A stretch of 64,000 bases of DNA, from assembly GCF_000219625.1 (NCBI RefSeq), contig NC_018216.1:1302001-1366000 (forward strand), written 5' to 3'. Shown one piece after another: positions 54,241 through 64,000 of the stretch. Both the position numbers and the translations under genes were made by a program. Below the pieces are notes generated by a model. The model was given only the letters and a program-made list of their open reading frames with translations, was not told the DNA's origin and ran no database searches. The stretch comes from Zymoseptoria tritici IPO323 (taxonomy: Eukaryota > Ascomycota > Dothideomycetes > Mycosphaerellales > Mycosphaerellaceae). Positions within the stretch are counted from its first letter, which is position 1, and the number at the start of each line of letters is the position of its first letter.

Positions 54241-57200
54241 GGTCGCGGGACTAATCGACAGCGGCGCGCAGGATAACTTCTATAACTCCTTATTAGCAAA
54301 GGACATAGACTAGGTTATCTAGGAGCCGCCCGCTAGGGTCGCGTATAAGACGCTAAATAGGCAAAGCCTTTAGGTCCTTAGCGAAACGCGGAGCTTATAT
54401 AAGGCCCGGGACGACTTAGGACGAATGCACAGATACGTCGACACCTTTAGAGTAGGGCGCATCTATAGCTATAAGGTCGTCTTAAAGATGCCTTAGCTCG
54501 AGAAATACAATCTAAATATAGATTTTACCCTAAGAAGGGTTAACTAGAGAACGAAGCCCCGAAAACGACAGGCGATAGCTATCGTTAGGCTAGAGAGGTT
54601 CTATAGGGAGTGCCTTAGCGAAGTAAACGCGGCACTTTATGTTATAACAATCTAGGACGCGTTAGAAGAAGCTAGTCCGGGTTAGGGGGGCGTTCCGAGC
54701 GCCTACTCTAACTTCGCGGATATCTTCTCGGAGGAACTCGTAGGCGAGTTAGCTCCCTACGGTCTATATAATCTAAAGATCGAGCTAGTAGAAGGAGGAA
54801 AGGTCCCCTTTAGTCCGATATACGCCCTATCCGAGGTAGAGATAGAGGCTATACGGACCTAGCTACCCGAACACCTGAAGAACAGGTTTATTAGGCGGTC
54901 GACGTCGTCGGCTAGCGCTCTAGTCCTCTTCGCATAGAAGAAGGATAGTACCCTCCGCCTATATATTAACTACCGCGGTCTAAACGCGGTAATAGTTAAG
55001 AACAGGGGGGGTCTACCTCTTATTAGCGAGTCCCTCGACTAGCTAGCTAGTGCTAGGTACTTTACTAAGGTCGACCTGCGCTATATGTACTATCGGGTGC
55101 GTATTAGGGAAGGCGACGAGTAGAAGACGGCATTCCGGACTAGGTACGGCTATTTTAAATACACGGTAATACTATTCGGGCTTTATAATGCCCCGGTAGT
55201 GTTCTAGAACTTTATTAATAGCGTCCTAGTAGGACTAGTTAATGTCTTTTGCGTTGTATACCTTAACGACATCCTAATTTACTCTAGAACGCTTAAAGAG
55301 CACGAGGATTACGTCCGGCAGGTCTTAGAACGGCTGCGACGGCATAAGCTGTACGCTAACCTAGCTAAATGCGAGTTTTATAAAAGCTAGGTCGAATACC
55401 TAGGCTACGTAGTTACCTAAGATAGGCTATAGATCGACCTAGAACGTATTAAATCGGTCTAGGAGTAGCTAGTCCCTACGTCTATCTATAATATAAGGGT
55501 CTTTATTAGTTTTGCTAACTACTACCGACGCTTTATTAAGGGCTTCTTACGGCTAGCGGCCGCCCTAAACTGCTACACTAAAGGTAAGAAGGCGGCGAAC
55601 TAGCGCCGAAGAGAGTGTGCTTATCTCGAATTAGACGATAGGGCGATCTAGTCCTTCTATAAGCTACGCCGCAAGTTCGCAGAAGAGCCCGTTCTGCGCT
55701 ACTATAACCTAGAGCTCCCCTATTAGGTAGAGACTAACGTATTAGGGGAAGCAATATCGGGCATCCTGTCCTAGCCTTATAACGAGGAGGGCAAACTGCA
55801 GTAGTTCCCGGTCGCCTACTTCTTAAGGAAGATAATTGCGGCAGAAAGGAACTACGGAATAGAAGATAGCGAGCTCCTTGCTATAGTAGACTCCTTTAAA
55901 TACTTTAGGCACTACCTTAAGGGCGCCTGCTACTAAGTAGAGTTGCTAACCGACTATGCGAACCTTTAGACCCTTATAACGACGAAGACCCTCTCGAGGA
56001 GGTAAGTCAGATAGGCTAAATAGCTGTTGCAGATTAATTTCAGGACTACGTATAGGCCGGGTAAGGCGAATAGCGCCGCCGACGCACTTAGCAGGAGACT
56101 AGACCTTACTAAGGAGTCGCATTCGGGCTAATAGGCTACCGAGGAGGAAGCAGACGCTAGCGTCCGCCTCTTCTAAAAGGTATTTGCACCGCCGACAGGG
56201 CAGGATAGCCTAGTCCGGTACGTCGGGGTAGCGGTAAGGACCCCGAACCTTCTAGAGCGGCTTAAGAAAGCCCTTAGTAAGGACCCTACCTATAAGAGGA
56301 TAGTCTAGGAGAAGGCTATCGCCGAGCCTGCCTTCTAGGCGGAGAGGTAGTCCCTAGAAGAGGGCGTTGCGTACATAAATAGCAAGGCATACGTGCTAGA
56401 AGGCGCTATAAGGCTCTAACTACTTTAGGAATGCTACGACGACCCTCTCTCCGGACATTTCGGCTTTGTAAGGACCCTAGAGTTGCTTTAGCGTAGTTTC
56501 TACTAGCCTAGGATGCGGAAGTATGTTAAGGAGTTCGTAAGGACCTGCTAGGCGTGCGAAAGAGCGAAGCTACGAAGGCACAAACCGTACGGCCTGCTAC
56601 ACCCCGAACCCCCCTTACTAACTCCCTAGGCCGATATTACGCTAGATTTCATTACTAACCTCCCGCCGAGCAAGTTCCTAAGCTAGTCTTACGACTGTAT
56701 ACTAGTAATAGTAGACCGCTGCACTAAGATAATCTATTACGTGCTATGCCGGAAAACGATTACGTTAGCTAACCTCGCTAAACTTATAATAAGAGAGGTT
56801 GTCCGCCTTTATAGCCAGCCGGCTATAATTACGTCTGACCGCGGGCTAATCCTTACCTCCAAATTCTAGAGTACCTTCTGCTACTGCCTCGGGGTACGCC
56901 GGAAGCTAAGTATAGCGTTCTATCTGTAGACGGATAATTAGACGGAAAGGCAGAACTAGATACTAGAGCAGTATTTACAGACGTACTGCAACTATAAGCA
57001 GGATAACTAGGCCTCTCTACTGTCGACAGCAGAATTCGCCTATAATAACAGTGTATATATAGCAACTAAGCTAACGCCGTTCTAAGCATACACAACGAGG
57101 GACCTACGAAGGTCCTACTAGCCTAGAATGCGCTAGAAAGATAGCGAGGCGCTAAAGGCTATTTAACTCGCGGAGCAGATAATTACTAACTAGAAGAAAA

Positions 57201-57697
57201 TACGCGAAAGACTAGCTAAGACGAAGAAACAGATAGCTAAGTAGGCGAATAAGTATAGGAAGGACGTCTCCTTTAACGTAGGTAACGAAGTCTACCTAAA
57301 CACGAAGAACATTAAGTCTATGCGGCCGTTACCTAAGCTCGACTATAAGTACATCGGACTATACAAGGTTAAGGTAATAGTTAACTACGTAATATACATA
57401 CTCGACCTCCCTAGCTCGCTAAGCATCTACCCTACCTTCTACGTCTCGCTCCTTAAGAAGTCTATCCCGGACTACTCTAGCCGCAAATAGGACAAAATAA
57501 AGCGGTACGACGCAGGGGACAGGGACGAATAGGAGGTAGAAGACATCTTAGATAAAAAAGAGGACGACCTATACAACTTTAGTTACCTAATTAAGTAGAA
57601 GGGCTTCGGGGAGCACGAGAACTCCTAGGAGCCTAAATACAACATAAGCCCGGCAGCAATAAGAGCATTTCGCCGCAAGATAGGCTAGAAGGAGCTA
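54230..57697 (+). pseudogene. Gypsy Pol: protease, RT, RNase H, integrase, chromodomain (premature stops)
   Basis: A single frame, -1 relative to Gag, checked at five points. Protease LIDSGAQDNF near 54251. [12 protein letters not shown] near 54961, FTKVDLRYMYYR near 55060, and YLNDILIYSR near 55259 (family YLDD, second-position Asp now Asn). RNase H follows. Integrase: DFITNLPPSKFLS near 56647, IITSDRG near 56826 and a mutated second acidic site. C-terminal chromodomain near 57536-57697 (VEDILDKKEDDLYNFSYLIK, then KGFGEHENS), which in chromoviruses guides integration to heterochromatin. Left boundary approximate. Confidence 0.9.
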
Positions 57698-57943
57698 AAA
57701 AGGCGTAAGAAGATATAAGAAAAATCCCGAGGATTTCTAAGGGACTTAGACAAAATTACTTAAATTTAAAAATTCGAAGGGCGGAATCGGCTTTATTCTA
57801 GTCTAATCTAGTCTAAGTTAACTAACTCTGCGCTATTTAACAACTATCTAGGCCCCGCTATAGTCTTAATATGCTATAACGACGTTATCTATTATACCCC
57901 TAGTCCCGGAAGACCTATGCCCGCTATTCTAGTCTAGAATAGC

Positions 57944-58834
57944 TTAATTAAAGTCGGAGTCGCCCTAGTTCGGGTCCTCTACCTTACTACGGTCCTTAGC
58001 GGTCGTCGGAAAGACTATCTTGCGCAACTGTCCCTTCTTTAGAGCCTAGTCGCTTATAATAATGCGGTTAAACGCCTCTAAGGCAGTGCTAACTACGATT
58101 AGGCGATCCTCGGCCTCCTTAGTACGCTTATAGTCCGACTTGCGGCCGCGTACGTCTATTAAGCGGCGCTTCTTGCTAGGGGTGCTACTAGACTGCTATA
58201 AAGAATGTTAGTAAGGGCTAGATTAAGCTAGGGATAGTACATACAGCCTTCGCTAAGATCGCACTAGCCGAGCGGTCCCTCTTAGGCACCTTCTGTCTAG
58301 TATCCTCCTAGGTAGTAGTACTAGGGTGCTAGGAGAGACCGTCCTCGCTACAGAAACTGCTATCTAACTTCCTGTTTAACTATCCTAATTAGCTGCTAGT
58401 CTAGAACATACTAGAAAGGGATACTTACGCCTCTATAGAGCCTGTAAAACACAGAATACGATCTAGCAAGTCTTCCTTCTTAGCCTTAGACTAGGTAGTG
58501 CGGCCGTAGACGGTGTCGATGTCCTGCTTAATAGCTTTCTAGGCGGGCTCTTAGTCGACCGGCATCTAAGTAGGACAGTTAGCGACAGAATACGCTAGAA
58601 TTAACTAAATCGACCTACCTAAAGACAGTCCGCATTCTTGCTAGTTAGGCATCCGGAATACTTAGCTAGGATGTTACTAGGTAGGGGCTTCTCTGCTGCA
58701 ATCTAGCAGATCTTAGACAGGTCCTAGCCCTCCTTAACGCTAGAAAGGCATAACGAGCACGGATTCTCGTTCTACCTGCTAGCTCGGACTTTCTTATAGT
58801 ACTTGTCGCGAAGATAGTAGAGTGCGCCGGACAT
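57944..58834 (-). pseudogene. Spliced antisense gene remnant inside the Gypsy element, function unknown
   Basis: Reading against pol: exon 1 58834..58619 opens with an ATG (MSGALYYLRDKYYKKVRA, then a CSLCL motif). Intron 58618..58566 has GTAGGT, GCTAAC and TTAG. Exon 2 58565..58429 reads KAIKQDIDTVYGR and KAKKEDLLDRILCFTGSIE. A second junction near 58428-58393 is less certain. Exon 3 ends at 58245 with KRDRSASAILAKA. Intron 58244..58196 has GTATGT, a perfect TACTAAC and TATAG. Exon 4 58195..57944 reads STPSKKRRLIDVRGRKSDYK and ALEAFNRIII. The only in-frame stops are TAG/TAA at likely Gln/Trp codons. About 220 residues, basic, with a nuclear-signal-like KKRR. I recognise no family. Confidence 0.65.
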
Positions 58835-59097
58835 TATGCTAGTCTAGTCGCAATGTTAGCTAATCTAGTGCTAATCTAGACTGTTCTAGAGCTAGCTGCT
58901 AGTACTTACTTTTAGTAGATGTTTGTAAGAAGAGAAGAATTCGAGGAAGAGAAAGAGTAGTATATACGTAAGGGACCTACTTTTATTTCCTAATTAGGAC
59001 ACCGAGCAGCTAGCCTAGTAACGTTAGCAGTTAGTAAATTAAACCTGTAGCTAAACGCTGCTAAAGATTCGCGCACGCAACTAAGGTTAGTTGCACC

Positions 59098-59110
59098 GGG
59101 GGGAGGGGGG
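59098..59110 (+). other. Polypurine tract of the Gypsy element
   Basis: GGGGGGAGGGGGG-type run directly before the 3' LTR, the expected site of plus-strand priming. Confidence 0.75.
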
Positions 59111-59113
59111 CAA

Positions 59114-59491
59114 TGTAAGGATCCCCTTACGTAAGCGCAGTCTGGCCTTATCTCCCCTAAGCTAGGCTAACCTAGTTTCGAAGGACACAATAACAAGCTA
59201 TCCTAGTTACGAAGAGCGTAATAGCGTACAGATTAAGGCAGTCCGATCTAGCTTGCCTCTTAATGCCTAACGATAAGGATCGAAGGGCTACGAAGGGATA
59301 GACGATCCCGCTTATAACGAGAGAAGTAAAGGATAGGGGAATAGAACCTAGCAGTAGCTATATATATAGCGAAGGAGGCTCTCCTCTTCTATTCCCTCCT
59401 TTAACGAATCGAGTCGTTACATTCTAAAACCCATTGTTCGATACTTCCCTACTTTAGTCTTTCCCTGCCTTATTACGAGGCAATCCTAACA
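59114..59491 (+). repeat. 3' LTR of the Gypsy element
   Basis: 378 bp, starts TGTAAGG and ends CCTAACA. This copy keeps the CA terminus lost in the 5' LTR. Target duplication GGCTT follows. Confidence 0.93.
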
Positions 59492-59496
59492 GGCTT

Positions 59497-60397
59497 ATTA
59501 GCGGTTACGAAGCGTAACTTCTTTAGGTTGTTCTAGCCGGCCTACAATAACGCCTTTATACTAGCTAACATCGCTTCTAGCTTTAAGAAGACTAGCTTAT
59601 ATCCACTCGATCTATTAGTCGTACTAAACAGCTTTAAGGAGGCTAATACTAGTACTAACACTAGCAGACCGATAACAGCTAGACCGGATACAGCAGGCAC
59701 TAACACCTCTGTAATATCCTTAAGCAACTAGCGGCAGATTAGAGCCCTAGTAAAGGACGTAGTAATTAAGGCAGTTAAGGACGCGGATAAGAGGAAGATT
59801 TAGAAGCTAAACAACACCCTCCTACACCTTTAAACTTAGTGCTAGCTCCTTAAGAGCGAGAGCTATAGCTTGCGTAAATTACTAAAGGCTAAGAAGCAGA
59901 AGCGTGCTCGTAGCAAGCTATTAATAGCTATACCTTATAGCTAAGCTGCTTAGTTCTATTTACCAGCCAAACTACAAGCTAGCAAGGAGCTGTTAGCTAC
60001 TAAGGAGGCTAAGAAGGTCGCCGAGAAGAAGAAGAAGGAAGCTAATGCTATATTAAAGAAGGTAGATAAACAACTAAGAGCTAAATAGCGGATATAAGCT
60101 ATAGCCGACAGAGCGCAGAAGAAGGCTAAGAAGGCTTTATTGCTAGAGACGAAGAAGGCTAATTTACAGCTAAATATCGACCTCTAAGCCTCTACTCGTA
60201 GAGTACTACTAGCTAAACGATACACATAGCTAGCTAAGCGCTGCAGAAGGAAGGCAGTAGATAAACCGGTGTTAATTGTAGTGTTAAAGGTGCCCTCGTT
60301 ACAGAGGGGGGCTATACAGGTAGCTAAATCCTCCTAGCCTCTAACACGCATAACATTAAGGCAGCGACTTTAAGCTGCTTAGGGCTAATAGATGTAA
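59497..60397 (+). pseudogene. Fot1/Pogo transposase, 3' part (premature stops)
   Basis: Continues the 51532-52535 frame across the Gypsy insertion: FFRLFQPAYNNAFILANIAS then SSFKKTSLYPLD, the typical Fot1 segment after the catalytic core. It then runs into a Lys/Ala-rich coiled-coil tail (KEAKKVAEKKKKEANAILKK) ending near 60397. Glutamines are mostly TAG/TAA. Confidence 0.88.
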
Positions 60398-60503
60398 TTA
60401 ATGCGATCATTTTAAGCTATATAGCATGTTTATTAGACTCGTGGTTATAATAATAATTACTGTTAAAGTAGTGCTTACAATAAAGCTATGCTCTCGTAAG
60501 AAC

Positions 60504-60543
60504 GTTGCATAACGTGATCCGTGCACAGCATGGGCCCCCCTTC
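60504..60543 (-). repeat. Right terminal inverted repeat of the Fot1 element
   Basis: 40 bp, inverse complement of 51424-51463 at 37 of 40 positions; TA target duplication follows at 60544-60545. Confidence 0.92.
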
Positions 60544-60840
60544 TATGAGAACGCTGCAGGACAAGTAGAGCTAGCTGGCTTTGCATCGATCTCAGTAGTA
60601 GATCTTCACCTGCGACCATCATCTGTCTACTATGAATAAAGTAGTCATAGTGATCACCTTCGAATTGCTCATCAAACTGCTTTTACAGGTGCGGACCGCC
60701 AGGAACTTGTGTAAGAGAGTCACCATCCTACCAGGTACCTTGCCAAGACTGAAGCCGTACAAGCCGTAGAACTATAGTTCTACCGTAGGCAAGCAGCTTC
60801 GACAACATCCACTTGACGCCATCCCAAAGTACTACCGGCG

Positions 60841-61257
60841 ATGGACGCCCGTATCGATCGCGATGCTCACATACGCTCTCTCGCCTCCTCGAGTCGTGTC
60901 CGCGGACAGACATGGTACGAATGGTTCTGGAAGCTGGATCCTCCCAAAGCCGAATTGCGTACCACCGACGCTGCCACGAGCGAAATTCTGAAGGCGCACT
61001 TTACAGAGCTATTAGACCGCGTCGATCCTCCCGATACTTTCAAGGCTCGTGATGTCGTGGAGGCTTTGACAGACAAGGAGCTAAGAGATTTGGGCTACAA
61101 GAAGCAGGAAGATGCTATTCCAGCTGTGTATGAGCTCGCGTTCGAGATGCGTGAGTTTGGAGACTGCGAGCTTTTGAGGAAAGGACAGGTTCTGGGGGAT
61201 GAAGTGGGTCTGCGAGATCTGGACGGACCTATTCGGATCAGGAAGAAAGAATGGTGA
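60841..61257 (+). CDS. Small unknown protein
   Basis: 138 aa, single exon, ATG 60841. Composition looks like a real protein: amphipathic, acidic, with WYEWFWKLDPPKAELRT, LLDRVDPPDTFKARDVVEAL, LTDKELRDLGYKKQEDAIPA and VLGDEVGLRDLDGPIRIR. I do not recognise the family. No signal peptide or membrane segment. It ends TGG TGA TGA; the same frame then stays open from ATG 61264 for 57 more codons of protein-like sequence (PEARLPMKMAQPEMREKL, KDSIEFPAALHRIVVKNN), so the gene may be longer, be read through, or have a missed intron. It lies 300 bp from the transposon block. Confidence 0.6.
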   Translation: MDARIDRDAHIRSLASSSRVRGQTWYEWFWKLDPPKAELRTTDAATSEILKAHFTELLDRVDPPDTFKARDVVEALTDKELRDLGYKKQEDAIPAVYELAFEMREFGDCELLRKGQVLGDEVGLRDLDGPIRIRKKEW

Positions 61258-62316
61258 TGAGGCATGGGCGGAGGATGGACATTGATAACATCACCCGAGG
61301 CTCGACTTCCCATGAAGATGGCACAGCCGGAGATGAGAGAAAAGCTTTTGGCGGTTTTCAAAGACTCGATTGAGTTTCCGGCTGCCTTACATCGCATCGT
61401 TGTGAAGAACAACGTTCTCGACTCCGATGGTTACGGTTGACCTGACTTCCACCCCGGACTACACAGAGGACGATGAGAACGTCCGCCGCGCAAAACAGCA
61501 CGAGATGCGGAGAGCAAGTGACGATGAGGAAAAATCACAGTTCTACGAACGTGTTGCCTCAAGTCAAAGAATACCAATGTGCGATGGAAAATATGCAAGC
61601 AACGACGACGTCGGCTGACATCATGCAAGATCATGGTGCTGTAATTTTACACACCGCATCTTCCAGAACTCACATCTGGAAAGTCACCATCACCCGGACG
61701 ATATGCTACCTGCACCGCTTGTTCAGATCGGCGTCGACTAAGCTAGACTCAGACCGCATCATCGCATTGCAGCGCCACAGGCGCGAACACGCTCTCAGGC
61801 TTGAAATCGTTCCGTCTTCACGTCCCCATCCAATTTCGACTGGATTTCCTGCCGTCGGTGGCAACGCTTTCGACGTGCGATGGCATGGTTCGGCTGCTTT
61901 ACCGAGCACGGCGTTTACACAAAACTTTTGCGAATGCCTCAAGATTACTAGCAACCCACTACTTCCATCGTCGAAGATCAAGCTTCAGCAACCACGTTCC
62001 CTGCATGATCTGCGTTGTCGTAGAGCCTCATCCCTGCAGAGCAACGTTCAAGGTTATCACTGCTCGAGTCATATGCCTCTAATTGGCCAACATCTCGGTT
62101 TGCATGGATGCTCTTGCTGTGGACGCTCCCCTAATGGATATTGCTGTACACAGTTCAAGGAGCTGTATACTGCGATATGCATGTTATCATCCCGGGCAGC
62201 CGGCACAGAGATATGATTCATAACGCACCCTTCCCTCATGCTTCCGAGTGCCGTTTCAATCGCTTCACGTCGCTCAAGCTTTCCTTCTGTGGCGCTTCCG
62301 GGATTGAACCGCCAAG
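61258..62316. other. Interval between the small unknown gene and the Jen1-like transporter
   Basis: About 1.06 kb. Holds the in-frame 57-codon continuation at 61264-61437 noted above. A 247-codon open frame at 61473-62216 has an erratic Ser/Arg/His/Cys-rich composition and no recognisable motif, so I do not call it a gene. The rest is presumed transporter promoter. Confidence 0.45.
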
Positions 62317-64000
62317 ATGAGGAATAATATGGGAGCGGGATGGTTCTATACACCGAAGCAGATGCTACACTACTTTGCTACTCGATTTACGACGCTGAGA
62401 CCCCCTCGAACCAAGCTGCAAAATCCGTACGCTGTTCTGCGAACACTCGACCGTCATGAATGGTCGATGTTGTTGGTTGGGTTCGCTGCCTGGACGGTCG
62501 ATTGTGAGTTGCAAGAACGGCAACGGCGCAACTTTCCACGTCGTGTCTGACGAGCAGCTAGCGTTCGATTATTTCACAGTTCCTCTGACTGTGACGGAGA
62601 TTGCCAAAGAGTTTGGGGAAATGCCTAGTGCAATTACTTGGGGCATAACCATAACCCTCATGCTGCGTTCTGTTGGAGCAGTCATCTCTGGTTGCATTTG
62701 CGACAGGTGAGCCCTGTTACCACAGTGTTCGAGCTTTGCGAAAATGCTGATAGCCGCCGTCTCAGATACGGGAGGAAGTGGATCATGATCGGAAATCTCG
62801 CTCTGATCGTCATCGTGGAGATGTGCTCCGGATTCTGCAATAATCTGCCTCAATTCATCGGAGTTCGAGCTCTCTTTGGTATCTGCATGGGTGGACTTAT
62901 CGGTGTCGCCACCACCACTGCTCTTGAGGACTTGCCATATGAGTCTCGAGGTATTGCAAGCGGTATCGTGAACATTGGATACCCGGTCGGCTATCTGCTC
63001 GCGACACCAATGTATCGTGCTTGGGTTCCATCACACGGATGGAGATCTCTCTTCTGGTTCGCTTCAGGGGCTCCTCTTCTTGTCCTTCTATGGCGGCTCT
63101 ACCTGCCGGAGACCAACAGCTTTCAGATTCTCAAAGCCTCCCGGGAAGACAAACATACTCGTCAAGATCATAAAAGACCCAGCTCGCTCCGTGCATTTTT
63201 GAGCGAGGCGAGCTTCGCTCTCCGCAAAAACTGGGTCTTGTTCATCTACATGGTCGTGCTGATGACTGCCTTCACTGCCCTTTCGCATGGCGGTGACGAT
63301 CTATATGCGACTTTCCTCAAACAACAGCGGGGCGCCAGCCCTGATCGGGTCACCCTCACGATCTGCATTGGACAGATCGGCGCCATCATAGGAAGTCTTA
63401 TCTTTGGCTGGATCTCAAGCTTTATTGGCCGACGTCTGACAGTTATTGTGACTTGTTTGTCCGGTGGTGCACTCGTGGCGCCTTATGTGTTGGTCAGGGG
63501 CGACAAATTGATCGCCGTCACGGTAAGCACGCACCGATGCATACCCCAGGACGTACCACACACGCTGACTTGCTCCGACTTCAGTTCTTCCAACGTTTCT
63601 TCAACGGCGCGGTCTGGGCACCGATGGCAGTACACCTGATCGAGTTGTCACCACCACAAGTGCGAGCATTCTTTTACGGAGTTACCTATCAGTTGGGGAA
63701 TCTTGCCAGCGCCGCGAGTTCCACCATTGAAGCGACGATCGGTGAAGAGTTCCCTCTTCCGCCGTCAGCAACCGGCACGAAGAGATACGACTATGGCAAA
63801 GTCATAGGTAAGCAGTGCGAGCAGGAGTCGGATCTTGCAGGCCACTGACTTTATGCAGGCATTTTCATGGGCGCAGCGTGTGGCCTCATCGTGATATTGA
63901 TTCTACTGGGTCCCGAAATGACGCAAGAGGAACGAGACGAAGAAGCACTACTCGTCCACGAATCTGAAGAGATGCGAGCCAATGGTCGAAGTCTGGCGGA
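62317..64000 (+). CDS. Jen1-like MFS carboxylate (lactate/pyruvate) transporter, 3' end outside window
   Basis: Proton-coupled monocarboxylate/sialate-type MFS carrier (SHS family). CDS join(62317..62503,62562..62706,62766..63522,63585..63807,63859..>64000); four introns of 58, 59, 62 and 51 nt. Seen: LDRHEWSMLLVGFAAWTVDS with FDYFTVPLTVTEIAKEFG (TM1-loop signature of the family), GRKWIMIGNLALIVI, GVRALFGICMGGLIGVATTT, ALEDLPYESRGIASGIV, a central loop, ALSHGGDDLYATFLKQQRG, and WAPMAVHLIELSPPQVRAFF. The Jen signature NXX[S/T]HX[S/T]QDXXXT is only partly kept: Ser-His, Asp and Thr remain but Asn is Thr and Ser-Gln is Gly-Asp. The reading frame continues past 64000 in the cytosolic C-terminal tail. 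Lactate as substrate is not assured. Confidence 0.85.

Larger units (their letters stand above)
52536..59491 (+). mobile_element. Gypsy/chromovirus LTR retrotransposon nested in the Fot1 element, RIP-mutated
   Basis: 6956 bp with 378-bp LTRs (52536-52913, 59114-59491) and a perfect 5-bp target duplication GGCTT (52531-52535, 59492-59496). Order is Gag with zinc knuckle, protease, RT, RNase H, integrase, chromodomain, which defines a chromovirus. Gag and Pol lie in different frames, shifted by -1. A G-rich polypurine tract (59098-59110) abuts the 3' LTR. TAG codons replace Gln/Trp throughout, while CpG remains common, as expected if mutation targeted CpA. Between pol and the 3' LTR is 1.4 kb containing an antisense spliced gene remnant. 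Confidence 0.95.
51424..60543 (+). mobile_element. Fot1/Pogo-type DNA transposon, split by a Gypsy element and RIP-mutated
   Basis: Terminal inverted repeats at 51424-51463 and 60504-60543 match at 37 of 40 positions (ends GAAGGGGGGCCCATGC). The element is flanked by TA at 51422-51423 and 60544-60545, the target duplication of the Tc1/mariner-Pogo group. Without the inserted Gypsy (6956 bp) and one 5-bp duplication it is 2159 bp, close to Fot1 elements of other ascomycetes. It encodes one DDE transposase whose frame continues exactly across the insertion point. Codons expected to be Gln/Trp are TAG/TAA throughout, so it is inactive. Confidence 0.93.

Noticed and set aside
61473..62216. 247-codon open frame with ATG
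   Set aside because: Erratic Ser/Arg/His/Cys-rich composition, no motif, no splice or start context support; probably chance.
62272..62350. B-box-like GGTTCAATCCC on the minus strand
   Set aside because: No A box, no anticodon arm and no pairing acceptor stem around it, so not a tRNA.

Overview
The window looks like a chromosome segment of a filamentous ascomycete (Pezizomycotina). Dothideomycetes is my best guess, but that is inference. The reasons are short GT-AG introns (mostly 48-90 nt) with CTAAC/CTGAC branch points, compact genes on both strands, a typical ascomycete gene set (Cdc24, Blm10, Psf3, Dsc2, Nuo51, a Zn2Cys6 regulator, Dal5-like and Jen1-like transporters), and transposons riddled with CpA-to-TpA changes, the signature of repeat-induced point mutation (RIP). 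All exon structures were derived by eye from reading frame, splice signals and protein continuity.

Layout. 0-5.4 kb: cdc24 (+) and an HSL-type alpha/beta hydrolase (-). 5.56-11.92 kb: a complete Ty1/Copia retrotransposon with 171-bp LTRs and a TATCT target duplication. It sits in a promoter of only about 0.2 kb that the hydrolase once shared with a Zn2Cys6 regulator (11.99-13.2 kb). 13.6-14.5 kb: a GFA-fold zinc protein and a broken duplicate of its 5' end. 14.8-17.2 kb: three tandem SUMO-like genes on the minus strand with the same two intron positions. One has a normal GG-plus-tail end, one has lost the diglycine, and one ends exactly at GG. 17.4-19.1 kb: class-3 lipase. 20.0-26.1 kb: BLM10/PA200. 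26.9-31.3 kb: psf3, two BTB genes, dsc2. 33.8-35.0 kb: nuclear F-box-like gene with two GC-AG introns. 35.6-40.6 kb: succinyl-CoA:3-ketoacid CoA transferase, an AhpD-like protein, and the complex I 51-kDa subunit. 41.6-50.8 kb: coiled-coil protein, Dal5-type transporter, MDP-1-like phosphatase, Cdc4-like F-box/WD40 protein. 51.4-60.5 kb: a nested transposon block in which a 7-kb Gypsy chromovirus (378-bp LTRs, GGCTT duplication) lies inside a Fot1/Pogo DNA transposon (TA duplication). 60.8-64.0 kb: a small unknown gene and a Jen1-like carboxylate transporter that runs off the window.

Functionally the genes are mostly housekeeping: polarity (cdc24), replication (psf3), respiration and ketone/acetate metabolism (nuo51, SCOT), and protein turnover or modification (SUMO-like trio, Blm10, Dsc2, Cdc4, BTB and F-box-like proteins). 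I see no secondary-metabolite cluster.

The two most unusual things are the tandem SUMO-family array with three different C-terminal fates, and what appears to be a spliced gene lying antisense between pol and the 3' LTR of the RIP-damaged chromovirus, with introns still recognisable (one has a perfect TACTAAC branch point).
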